Below are positions 1-5,833 of a stretch of DNA of 8,203 nucleotides, one piece after another. Numbering within the stretch: the first letter of the stretch is position 1; each line of letters begins with the position of its first letter. The translations under genes and the position numbers were made by a program. Source of the stretch: an uncultured Spirochaetaceae bacterium. GTDB taxonomy: Bacteria; Spirochaetota; Spirochaetia; Treponematales; Treponemataceae. The notes beneath the pieces were generated by a model, which did no database searches, had not been told where the DNA came from, and saw nothing but the letters and a program-made list of their open reading frames with translations. The stretch spans positions 1 to 8,203 of the forward strand of contig CADBUT010000271.1 in the NCBI GenBank assembly GCA_902797925.1. The letters run 5' to 3'.

Positions 1-135
1 GAAATGGGCGTAAGAACAACTGTTAACGGTGAAATCGTACCACATGCTAAGTCTGGTTTCGAATGGGCTTGGACAGGTCTCAAGGGCGATACAGCTCACG
101 TAGACTTCCCAATTTCTTGGACTTACACATTCTAA
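1..135 (+). CDS. Outer-membrane beta-barrel protein, C-terminal 44 residues (5' end outside window)
   Basis: Reading frame 1 is open from the first base to a TAA at 133-135 and encodes the last 44 residues of a protein whose start lies upstream of the window. The tail ends in FPISWTYTF: alternating hydrophobic residues with a terminal Phe, the usual last-strand signal recognised by the BAM machinery. The final 44 residues match the last 44 of the gene at 320-1684 at 25 positions by my hand alignment, including the blocks IVPHAK, EW-WTGL and FP-SW-Y-F. The two genes are therefore tandem paralogues. From this I infer an outer-membrane porin or surface barrel of a treponeme. The exact family (for example major outer sheath protein-like) cannot be decided from this fragment. 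A strong terminator follows 29 bases after the stop codon. Confidence 0.8.
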   Translation, partial: EMGVRTTVNGEIVPHAKSGFEWAWTGLKGDTAHVDFPISWTYTF

Positions 136-155
136 TTTAAGCCTTACGGCTTAAA
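136..155 (+). other. Stop-proximal 8-bp hairpin
   Basis: The bases tttaagcc (136-143) and ggcttaaa (148-155) form a perfect 8-bp stem with a TTAC loop, directly after the stop codon at 135. It has no T-run of its own, but it sits 10 bp before the terminator stem at 165. It could protect the 3' end of the barrel mRNA or assist termination. That role is inferred from position only. Confidence 0.5.
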
Positions 156-164
156 CTAAGAACT

Positions 165-196
165 GGCAGGTTGCTTCGGCAGCCTGCCTTTTTTTT
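165..196 (+). terminator. Rho-independent terminator of the upstream barrel gene
   Basis: GGCAGGTTGC (165-174) pairs with GCAGCCTGCC (179-188) around a TTCG tetraloop. The stem is ten base pairs with one G-U wobble, followed directly by eight T residues (189-196). A stable UUCG-type loop plus a T8 tract is the textbook intrinsic terminator. It separates transcription of the upstream barrel gene from its paralogue at 320. Confidence 0.93.
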
Positions 197-205
197 GCTT
201 TCTAT

Positions 206-279
206 GTCATTTCATTTCTTGTAATTTCGTCATTCCCGTGCTTGCAATTTCGTCATTCCCGCGCTTGACGTGGGAATCT
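206..279 (+). repeat. REP-like palindromic repeat, family 1: full unit preceded by two tandem left-half units
   Basis: A complete unit lies at about 250-279: GTCATTCCCGCG, the loop CTTGA, then CGTGGGAATCT, with the arms pairing around CTTGA. Immediately upstream are two copies of only its left part. GTCATT recurs at 206, 229 and 252, exactly 23 bp apart. Copies 206-228 and 229-251 agree at about 18 of 23 positions by eye. The sequence at 218-240 matches 241-263 at 21 of 23 positions. The same family occurs at 5834-5924. It has the form of short interspersed palindromes (REP type) found between genes in many bacteria. No function is shown by the sequence. Confidence 0.8.
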
Positions 280-294
280 TTCCGTTGCAAAAAT
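265..294 (+). promoter_or_regulatory. Possible promoter for the 320-1684 barrel gene, -35 inside the repeat loop
   Basis: TTGACG (265-270, five of six consensus bases) is 18 bp upstream of AAAAAT (289-294, four of six). This would place the transcript start near 301 and give a leader of about 20 nt. The -35 box lies in the loop of the palindromic repeat. The evidence is weak because the -10 match is poor and the region is A-rich. A terminator at 165-196 does imply that the downstream gene needs its own promoter. Confidence 0.2.
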
Positions 295-319
295 CCTAAA
301 AATATGCAAAAAATATGCT

Positions 320-1684
320 ATGAAAGCAAAAAGATTCTTTGCAAAAATGTTTGCATTTGCCGCAGCTCCGGTATTATTTGCCCAGACAGTTACAATCACA
401 AATGAAATGTTAAGTCAGCCGCAAATAGCCGTAAATGACAAAGCCAATTACTGGAAATTCAGCAAAAGTTATTTTATCCGTGATGAAATATATGGAGAGG
501 CAGTTACAGCTGATAAGCGCGCTAAAGTTAAGGTTCGTCTGCGCTTAGATGTTCAGCCTTTAGAACCTGGTGAAACTTCAATTCTGTCTGCAAAGCCACG
601 GTGGTCGTGGAATTCAGCTGCAAATGCTTCAGACGGCAACCGCTCTGCTGTAGCGGCTCTTCTCAAGCCTGTAGATTCAATTGAAATAGGCATAGGCAAT
701 CTTGAATCAGTCGGTTATGCTCTTTCTTGCGGTCCAAACATTTCAAGAACAATGTGGACTGACAAGTTTATAACAAGCGTCAATGTTCTTCCCGGTGTAG
801 CCGGAAAATCAGACTATATTCATAATATGGTTGATACCGGTTTACAAGTCTGCTATACGGGTATTCCAAACTTAAAAGTTGGCGTAGGGCTTGTTTCGCC
901 TTCTGCTGATAGAGAAACAACTGTTAAAAAAGGTCTTTTCAACGGCATTGCTGCCGGTGCAAAATATTCGTCAAAACTGTTTGATTTAGGCGCAAACTGG
1001 CGCAGTAATTTTGGTGCAGAAAACGGATATAAAGCTGGTAATACAGATAAAGCTTACCAAGATCACACAGTCTATGCAGGTTTTACCTATAAAGGCCTGT
1101 CAGAAGCCAAAATTGGCACAAAAATAAACGCTGCATTGGGCTATTACACAAGTAAAGCATCAGCTGTAGCCAAATCAAAGGCTATAAATTCATTCTGCAT
1201 TGGTGTAGGTGCAGATTTCAACTTCCGCAATGGAATTTCAGATTCTGTAAACATTGCCGTAGGCTATACAAAAGAAGACGGCTTAAAATCGCAGGTGCTG
1301 CCGTTTGTTATCCGCAATTCGCTAAAATATACAGTTTCAAAAGATGCAGCTTTTACACTTGAGCTTTGTTATTCACATTCAAGCCTAAAAGAGAAGACAA
1401 CTGTTGCCGCCCAAAAGAACATTACCGGTTCTCTTCTTACAGCACCTGTAAACAAAGCAGCGTATACTCCTACGCTATATTCAAATGAATGCGGCTGGCT
1501 AGTTGTTATAAAGCCGACATTCACATTTTCTATGGGCTCACATGTATTCAGCATGGGCGTTAAGGCTATTGCACTTGGCGATATAGTTCCGCATGCAAAG
1601 CAGGGCACAGAATGGTCTTGGACAGGCCTCCGCGGCAGACAAGCCAGCATCGGCTTTCCACTGTCCTGGGGGTATAAGTTCTAG
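320..1684 (+). CDS. Secreted outer-membrane beta-barrel protein (treponemal porin-like), 454 aa
   Basis: The product begins with a classical signal peptide: a positively charged start (MKAKRFFAK), a hydrophobic stretch, then PVLFA before QTVTI, giving a likely signal peptidase I cut after residue 21. The remainder is rich in Gly, Ser, Thr, Lys and aromatic residues. It has many short alternating polar/hydrophobic segments and no other long hydrophobic helix, and ends in GFPLSWGYKF with a terminal Phe, as expected of a barrel inserted by BAM. I expect a porin or surface adhesin in the outer membrane. Its last 44 residues match the upstream gene fragment (1-135) at 25 positions, so the two are tandem paralogues. 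The ATG at 320 has no clear Shine-Dalgarno sequence, but it is the only start that gives a sensible signal peptide; the next ATG would remove the charged N-terminus. No intrinsic terminator is visible after the stop. The family name is uncertain. Confidence 0.8.
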   Translation: MKAKRFFAKMFAFAAAPVLFAQTVTITNEMLSQPQIAVNDKANYWKFSKSYFIRDEIYGEAVTADKRAKVKVRLRLDVQPLEPGETSILSAKPRWSWNSAANASDGNRSAVAALLKPVDSIEIGIGNLESVGYALSCGPNISRTMWTDKFITSVNVLPGVAGKSDYIHNMVDTGLQVCYTGIPNLKVGVGLVSPSADRETTVKKGLFNGIAAGAKYSSKLFDLGANWRSNFGAENGYKAGNTDKAYQDHTVYAGFTYKGLSEAKIGTKINAALGYYTSKASAVAKSKAINSFCIGVGADFNFRNGISDSVNIAVGYTKEDGLKSQVLPFVIRNSLKYTVSKDAAFTLELCYSHSSLKEKTTVAAQKNITGSLLTAPVNKAAYTPTLYSNECGWLVVIKPTFTFSMGSHVFSMGVKAIALGDIVPHAKQGTEWSWTGLRGRQASIGFPLSWGYKF

Positions 1685-1853
1685 GATTAAAATATGAAGA
1701 TAATGACAGTTGCGAATGCATCCGGTTGCTGAGCGTAGTCGAAGCAACAAAAAGCAGCATATTCAGAAGTACACGGTCACTCCGGCTTCGCTCAGTGACC
1801 GCTGTTCAGTGACCAAAAAAACGCCCGACATAGTATCATTGCAATATTAACTT
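1685..1853. other. Intergenic stretch between barrel gene and hicA remnant
   Basis: There is no credible gene here. The only structure is the pair of palindromic repeats described at 1708-1814. The first reading frame resembling a known protein starts at about 1854 (hicA remnant). I see neither a convincing promoter for hicAB nor a terminator for the barrel gene. Confidence 0.6.
1708..1814. repeat. REP-like palindromic repeat, family 2: two inverted units with outer half-copies
   Basis: Unit 1 (1724-1748, plus orientation) has arms GTTGCT and AGCAAC around the loop GAGCGTAGTCGA. Unit 2 (1774-1801, opposite orientation) has arms CGGTCACT and AGTGACCG around a 12-base loop. Read on the minus strand, unit 2 shares the core TGAGCGAAGCCGGAG with unit 1's TGAGCGTAGTCGAAG, while the arms differ but each still self-pairs. 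The second unit is followed by an extra left arm, ttcagtgacc at 1805-1814, duplicating 1791-1800. A weaker extra left arm, AGTTGC-GAA, precedes unit 1 at 1708-1716. The inverted pairing resembles a BIME. It lies just upstream of the damaged hicA gene. Confidence 0.75.
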
Positions 1854-2041
1854 ATGTCATTGACGTGTTTGGCACGGTTCTTGGTTTTACAGTTCGTATA
1901 AAAGGTGACCATTATATATTTACAAGGTCTGATATAGCTGAAAACATTAATTTGCAGCCAGATGGAAATAAAGCAAAACCTTATCAAGTTAAACAAATTA
2001 GAAACTTGATATTGAAATATAAACTCGGAGGTGAAATATGA
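1854..2041 (+). pseudogene. hicA: hicA mRNA-interferase toxin remnant, damaged 5' end
   Basis: The frame ending at TGA 2039-2041 reads GFTVRIKGDHYIF from 1883, then NINLQPDGNKAKPYQVKQIR and ILKYKLGG. This is the double-stranded-RNA-binding-like fold of HicA toxins, with the catalytic His (codon 1910-1912) in the GDH motif. Family members cleave mRNA and are neutralised by HicB. The 5' end is not intact. The frame is open back to 1799 but has no ATG and no Shine-Dalgarno; a GTG at 1865 would leave only five residues before the LGF motif. An ATG at 1854 in another frame gives MSLTCLARFL. If one G were restored near 1883-1884, this would run straight into GFTVRIKGDH and produce a 62-residue HicA of nearly normal form. 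Without that base, the frame stops at 1899-1901. The stop overlaps the hicB start (ATGA), the normal hicAB arrangement. Either single-base loss or 5' truncation fits. I favour a pseudogene, but a short product from a rare start cannot be excluded. Confidence 0.75.
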
Positions 2042-2247
2042 ATCGTTATGAGATAATAATTTATTGGAGTGAAGATGATAATTGTTTCATAGCTGAAGTA
2101 CCTGAATTGCCAGGTTGTATGGCAGACGGTAAAGATCGCGCCGAAGTTTTGAAAAATGTCGAAGTTGTAATTGCCGAATGGATTGAAACGGCAGAAATTG
2201 AAGGACGCTCAATTCCTGTTCCAAAAGGCAAACTTGTATACGCGTAA
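2038..2247 (+). CDS. hicB: HicB-family antitoxin, 69 aa
   Basis: The product starts MNRYEIIIYWSEDDNCFIAE and continues with VPELPGCMADG (residues 21-31), the signature of the HicB N-terminal fold, then a helix VLKNVEVVIAEWIETA and a tail PVPKGKLVYA. This matches the short, about 70-residue HicB subfamily (UPF0150 type), which lacks a separate DNA-binding domain, so the gene appears full length. Its role would be to bind and block HicA. It has a strong ribosome site, GGAGGTG at 2027-2033, four bases before the ATG. It overlaps the hicA stop by ATGA, so translation was probably coupled. Since hicA upstream looks broken, this may be an orphan antitoxin kept by inertia or protecting against other HicA toxins. 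It converges on lptB with only six bases between stops. Confidence 0.9.
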   Translation: MNRYEIIIYWSEDDNCFIAEVPELPGCMADGKDRAEVLKNVEVVIAEWIETAEIEGRSIPVPKGKLVYA

Positions 2248-2253
2248 GATCCG

Positions 2254-3012
2254 CTACATCTTAAAGTCTTCGCCAAGATAGATTTTTCTTGCAATTGGTG
2301 ATTGAAGTATTTCTTCTTTGTTGCCCTGCGCCACAATTTCGCCTGTGCTGATTATGATTGCCCGGTCTGTAATTTCAAGCGTATCGCGCACATTGTGGTC
2401 TGTAATCAAAACACCGATTCCGCGGTTAGCAAGCAGCCGCACAGTCGATTTGATGTCAGCTACGGCAATTGGGTCAATACCTGCAAAAGGTTCGTCTAAC
2501 AGCAGAAATTTAGGCTCAATTGCAAGCGAACGCGCAATTTCTGTTCTGCGCCGTTCACCGCCTGAAAGCGTATAAGCCTGCTGCTTTCTGATTCTACCGA
2601 TTGAGAATTCTTCTATAAGTTCTTCGAGCTTTTCTTTTTTTTGCGCGGTGGTTAAATCATGGCGCTTTTCCAGCACAGCGTAGATATTCTGCTCAACCGT
2701 AAGCTTTCTGAATACAGAAGCTTCCTGCGGAAGGTAGCTTATGCCCATGTGTGCGCGTTTATACATCGGCAGTTTTGTTATGCATTTGCCGCCGCAGAAT
2801 ACCTCGCCCTGGGTCGGTCTGTAAAAGCCTACAATCATATAAAATGTGGTTGTTTTACCTGCACCGTTTGGGCCTAAAAGACCTAAGACTTCGCCGGTGT
2901 GCATAGAAAAATCTACGCCTTTTACAGCCTGCTTCTTCCCGAAATATTTGTACAAGCTTGAAACGCGCAAAATGTCTTTTTCTCTTTCTTCAAGTTCAGA
3001 ATAAGCCGCCAT
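2254..3012 (-). CDS. lptB: LptB, ATPase of the lipopolysaccharide-type export ABC transporter
   Basis: The 252-residue protein has all the ATPase motifs in order: Walker A GPNGAGKTT (47-55), Q-loop Q96 in SYLPQEASVFRKLT, signature LSGGE (149-153), Walker B FLLLDEP with catalytic E174, and switch His206 in ITDH. The segment PQEASVFRKLTVEQNIYAVLE is characteristic of LptB rather than of branched-chain amino acid ATPases. LptB hydrolyses ATP on the cytoplasmic face with LptF/LptG (not in this window) to extract glycolipid from the inner membrane. The frame is open further upstream, to 3078, but I chose the ATG at 3012-3010. It gives the normal length, has GAGGA eight bases upstream (3025-3021), and starts one base after the lptA stop. 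The longer form would overlap lptA by 65 bases and add 22 residues with no homology I recognise. It is the last gene of the lptC-lptA-lptB operon and ends with TAG. Confidence 0.95.
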   Translation of the reverse strand: MAAYSELEEREKDILRVSSLYKYFGKKQAVKGVDFSMHTGEVLGLLGPNGAGKTTTFYMIVGFYRPTQGEVFCGGKCITKLPMYKRAHMGISYLPQEASVFRKLTVEQNIYAVLEKRHDLTTAQKKEKLEELIEEFSIGRIRKQQAYTLSGGERRRTEIARSLAIEPKFLLLDEPFAGIDPIAVADIKSTVRLLANRGIGVLITDHNVRDTLEITDRAIIISTGEIVAQGNKEEILQSPIARKIYLGEDFKM

Positions 3013-3013
3013 G

Positions 3014-3631
3014 TTAATTATCCTCGCTTGTAACGTTTCCGCTAACTTTTCCGTCAAGCAGAATTTCTTCAGTTTCAATGTTCAGCGTAATTTTCTGCGC
3101 CTTAAAGATGTCCTCGCCGCGGACAATTTTAGGGTTGCCAGTTAAATCAACAGTTTTGTCGTTAATCTTGTAGACGGCAAGCGAGCCTGTACCTCTGCTG
3201 TTGTTCTGATTGAGCCTTACATTAACCTGAAGCTCCGCAATCTCTGTGTTAAGGTCATATTCCATTAATTGAGAATACGCGTCAACGTTGTTTTTGTCGT
3301 CTCTTACACTGACATTACCCTCAAAATAGACCAGATTTGTTTTTCTGTCGAAAAAAAGCTTGTCGCATGTAAAAGTAAGCCCGGAATTCAAAGATTTACC
3401 GTGCACACCGCCTGTCGCTGTGACATACCGATAATCTTCGTCCTCAAGTTCAATCAAATTGGCATTAATATCGAAAGATTCTGTCTTGATGTGTGCGCGC
3501 CTTTCGAGTACGGTCTTGTTGTTTGTTTCAGAAGCAGAGCCCTGCATATAGTCTGCACTGAAAGAGATTTTATCGCAAAAACATAAGGCGGAGCAGAAAG
3601 CAAAAATCAAAACAAAAGCATGTAATTTCAT
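3014..3631 (-). CDS. lptA: LptA/OstA-family periplasmic bridge protein
   Basis: The 205-residue product has an N-terminal hydrophobic export signal (about residues 1-19, ending CSALCFC) and then repeated beta-strand motifs of the OstA/LptA jelly-roll: TATGGVHGKSL (71-81), CDKLFFDRKTNLVYFEGNVSV (89-109) and ILLDGKVSGNV (190-200). LptA proteins polymerise in the periplasm into a grooved beta bridge carrying lipid from LptC to LptD. The cysteines near the signal end (17 and 19) raise the alternative of lipidation, but the residues before them do not make a good lipobox, so I favour a soluble periplasmic protein. AAGGA at 3642-3638 lies six bases before the ATG. The gene starts 17 bases after lptC ends and stops one base before lptB starts, consistent with a single transcript. 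Sequence identity in this family is low, so the name rests on motifs plus position. Confidence 0.87.
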   Translation of the reverse strand: MKLHAFVLIFAFCSALCFCDKISFSADYMQGSASETNNKTVLERRAHIKTESFDINANLIELEDEDYRYVTATGGVHGKSLNSGLTFTCDKLFFDRKTNLVYFEGNVSVRDDKNNVDAYSQLMEYDLNTEIAELQVNVRLNQNNSRGTGSLAVYKINDKTVDLTGNPKIVRGEDIFKAQKITLNIETEEILLDGKVSGNVTSEDN

Positions 3632-3648
3632 CAGTATTCCTTAATAAA

Positions 3649-4209
3649 TCAATTTTGCGTCTCAATCAGAGCGTTAACTTTTCCGTTAAAGACATAATTT
3701 AAAGAAAGCGCGCTGAACGCAAATCCTGAGCCGGTAACTGTAAGCGCCGTATTGTTTTTTGCGTCGGGCTGCTTGTGTATTGTTACTATTGAATCACTTT
3801 CAGCTGTAAGCTGGCTTGTTTTGTCATTCCATTTCAGGTTGTCAGAGTTTATGGTGATTCCGTTTTTTATGCTGTTAATGTTTGTTTTGCCTAAAAGCAG
3901 ATAAATTGAAGTGCGGTTGTCGATTTTGATGAATTCCGAGCTGCCTGTGGCAGTGACTTTTTTTTTGTCATAAGATTTGAAGTTTATATCATTGCCGTAA
4001 ATAGTATCGTCTTCTTTGAAAATCTCTAATGTTGCGGCCTGTAATGTAGCAGTGTCTTCGAATTTTTCGATTCTTGTAAAGTTTACGTCAGACAAAATCA
4101 TTTCGGGCAGAATGCGTTTCTGCTGTTCGTTTTGTGTGCCATAATCAAGCGAACATGAAACAAAGAGAAACGGTAATATTGCCAGAACCGGAAAAATGAG
4201 TTTCTTCAA
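3649..4209 (-). CDS. lptC: LptC-like lipoprotein, inner-membrane/periplasmic component of lipid export (TTG start)
   Basis: The 186-residue product starts KKLIFPVLAILPFLFVSC (after the initiator), a typical lipoprotein signal with the modifiable Cys at residue 19. Classical LptC instead keeps an uncleaved N-terminal helix. The rest has LptC-type strands: NGITINSDNLKWNDKTSQLTA, SIVTIHK, then LTVTGSGFAFSALSLNYVFNGKVNALI, close to the terminal pattern of the family. LptC receives lipid from the LptB2FG complex and passes it to LptA. The start codon is TTG (4209-4207), supported by GGAG at 4219-4216, six bases upstream, and by the signal sequence beginning at once. The nearest upstream ATG is out of frame. 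It is the first gene of the minus-strand operon with lptA and lptB. Family assignment is from motifs and neighbours; direct identity to well-studied LptC is weak. Confidence 0.83.
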   Translation of the reverse strand: MKKLIFPVLAILPFLFVSCSLDYGTQNEQQKRILPEMILSDVNFTRIEKFEDTATLQAATLEIFKEDDTIYGNDINFKSYDKKKVTATGSSEFIKIDNRTSIYLLLGKTNINSIKNGITINSDNLKWNDKTSQLTAESDSIVTIHKQPDAKNNTALTVTGSGFAFSALSLNYVFNGKVNALIETQN

Positions 4210-4351
4210 GATTTACTCCGTCTCTCATAATGCCATAATTCATGCTTTTTTACAAGGTAATGCAGAATGTAAAATCTTTCTGCGCAGTGCGAAAAATCAG
4301 TGTGAAAATTCTTGTTATACATGATTTGTTTGTGTTAAGATATGGAGCGTT
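4210..4351. promoter_or_regulatory. Divergent promoter region between lptC operon and DUF1846 gene
   Basis: This 142-bp region lies between two diverging genes, so it must supply promoters for both. On the plus strand, TTTACA (4249-4254) and TAAAAT (4270-4275) each match five of six consensus bases but are only 15 bp apart; this would give a leader of about 70 nt. On the minus strand, TTGTAA and CATTAT, 17 bp apart and close to lptC, match four of six each. Neither is decisive. No operator-like palindrome longer than 8 bp stands out. Confidence 0.4.
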
Positions 4352-5827
4352 ATGAAATGTGGATTTGACAACGAAAAGTATTTGAAGATTCAGTCTGAGC
4401 ACATAAAGGAACGCATCTCTAAGTTTGGCAATAAGCTCTATTTGGAATTTGGCGGCAAACTGTTTGACGATTATCACGCTTCAAGGGTTTTGCCAGGTTT
4501 TCAGCCCGATAGTAAACTGCGTATGCTTATGCAGCTTGCAGATTATGCGGAAATCGTTATAGTCATCAGCGCCGAGGACATTGAGAAAAATAAGGTCCGC
4601 GGCGATTTGGGCATAACCTACGACATGGACGTTCTGCGCCTCAAAGACGAATTTACAAACCGCGGGCTTATGGTAAGCTGCGTTGTCATTACGCATTATC
4701 AGGCACAGGCTGCTGCCGATATTTTCCGTCAGAAGCTTGAAAAAATGCACATCAAAACTTATCTTCACTATAAAATTGAAGGCTACCCCTCAAACATTGC
4801 GTTAATTGACAGCGAGGCAGGTTACGGCAAAAACGATTATATTGAAACTACGCGTCCGCTCGTTGTTATTACCGCCCCGGGACCGGGCAGCGGTAAAATG
4901 GCAACCTGCCTTTCTCAGCTTTATCACGACAACAAACGCGGCATTAAAGCCGGTTACGCAAAATTTGAGACTTTCCCGATTTGGAATCTTCCGTTAAAAC
5001 ACCCGGTTAATCTCGCCTACGAGGCTGCAACCGCTGATTTGAACGATGTCAACATGATTGATCCGTTTCATCTTGAAGCCTATGGCGAAACAACCGTAAA
5101 CTATAACCGCGATGTCGAGATTTTCCCTGTATTGAATGCGATTTTTGAAGGCATCTACGGCTATAACCCTTATAAGTCGCCGACAGACATGGGCGTAAAC
5201 ATGGCAGGCTACTGTATCTACGATGACGAGGCCTGCTGCGAAGCTTCACGCCAGGAGATAATCCGCCGTTATTATACAGCTTTGGGGCGCCTTGCCGAGA
5301 ACAATGCTGCTGAATCTGAAGTCTACAAGCTTAACCTTTTGATGAATCAGGCTAAGATAACTACAGATGACCGCCGTGTAACAATTGCTGCAAAAGAACG
5401 CGCCCTTCAGACCGGTATGCCTGCCGCAGCTATAGAGCTTGCTGACGGAACTATTATAACTTCTAAGACTTCTGATCTGCTTGGTGCATGTGCAGCCCTG
5501 CTTTTGAACGCTGTAAAGCATCTCGGCGGCATAGACCACGACCTGCACTTGATTCCGTCTTCTATAATTGAGCCTATTCAGGAAATGAAGGTGAAATATC
5601 TTAAAGGCAACAACCCGCGCCTGCATACAGACGAAGTGCTTGTTGCCCTTGCCATGCTTTCAAAAGACGACAAAAATGCAAAGATTGCGATTGACCAGCT
5701 GCCTAAATTGCAGGGCGCACAGGTTCACACTACTGTAATGCTTTCTGAAGTTGACAGAAAAATCTTAAAGAAGCTCGGCATTGATTTTACAAGTGAGCCG
5801 GTAAAGAAGAAAACAAAAAGCCTGTAA
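4352..5827 (+). CDS. DUF1846 (UPF0371) family protein of unknown function, 491 aa
   Basis: The sequence has the hallmarks I associate with DUF1846/UPF0371: GGKLFDDYHASRVLPGF (34-50), RGDLGITYDMDVLRL (83-97), APGPGSGKMATCLSQL (175-190), KFETFPIWNLPLKHPVNLAYEAATADL (from 204), NMAGYCIYDDEA (283-294) and GGIDHDLHLIPSSIIEPIQ (from 392). About 490-500 residues is normal for the family. GPGSGK (177-182) resembles a phosphate-binding loop. The family has been solved structurally in other bacteria, but no reaction is established to my knowledge, so I assign none. There is no signal peptide or membrane segment, which suggests a cytosolic protein. The ATG at 4352 has GGAG at 4344-4347, only four bases away, slightly tight. 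A lysine-rich tail (PVKKKTKSL) ends the protein. It stands alone, divergent from lptC and followed by palindromic repeats rather than by a clear terminator. Confidence 0.9.
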   Translation: MKCGFDNEKYLKIQSEHIKERISKFGNKLYLEFGGKLFDDYHASRVLPGFQPDSKLRMLMQLADYAEIVIVISAEDIEKNKVRGDLGITYDMDVLRLKDEFTNRGLMVSCVVITHYQAQAAADIFRQKLEKMHIKTYLHYKIEGYPSNIALIDSEAGYGKNDYIETTRPLVVITAPGPGSGKMATCLSQLYHDNKRGIKAGYAKFETFPIWNLPLKHPVNLAYEAATADLNDVNMIDPFHLEAYGETTVNYNRDVEIFPVLNAIFEGIYGYNPYKSPTDMGVNMAGYCIYDDEACCEASRQEIIRRYYTALGRLAENNAAESEVYKLNLLMNQAKITTDDRRVTIAAKERALQTGMPAAAIELADGTIITSKTSDLLGACAALLLNAVKHLGGIDHDLHLIPSSIIEPIQEMKVKYLKGNNPRLHTDEVLVALAMLSKDDKNAKIAIDQLPKLQGAQVHTTVMLSEVDRKILKKLGIDFTSEPVKKKTKSL

Positions 5828-5833
5828 ATTTTG

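Noticed and set aside
206..274. CRISPR-like array (three GTCATT-starting units at a 23-bp step)
   Set aside because: The units are contiguous with no unique spacers, the first is degenerate, and the last becomes a full palindrome. There are no cas genes. It fits stacked repeat half-units better.
1369..1760. Minus-strand open frames within and after the barrel gene
   Set aside because: They are antisense to a gene with a clear signal peptide and barrel end, have no ribosome sites, and show no protein-like composition. The same reasoning removes the open frames opposite lptB, DUF1846, cheR and cheB.
1880..1890. Programmed -1 ribosomal frameshift joining the two hicA frames
   Set aside because: The bases there do not form a canonical slippery heptamer, no downstream pseudoknot is evident, and the upstream ATG lacks a ribosome site. 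A simple base loss or truncation is more likely.
3013..3078. Longer lptB start giving 274 residues
   Set aside because: It would overlap lptA by 65 bases, lacks a ribosome site of the quality seen at 3025-3021, and adds 22 residues with no match to LptB. The ATG at 3012 gives a standard LptB.
4312..4341. Promoter TTGTTA with extended -10 TGTTAAGAT for the DUF1846 gene
   Set aside because: It would start transcription about four bases before the ATG and leave out the GGAG ribosome site at 4344-4347, so the two signals conflict.
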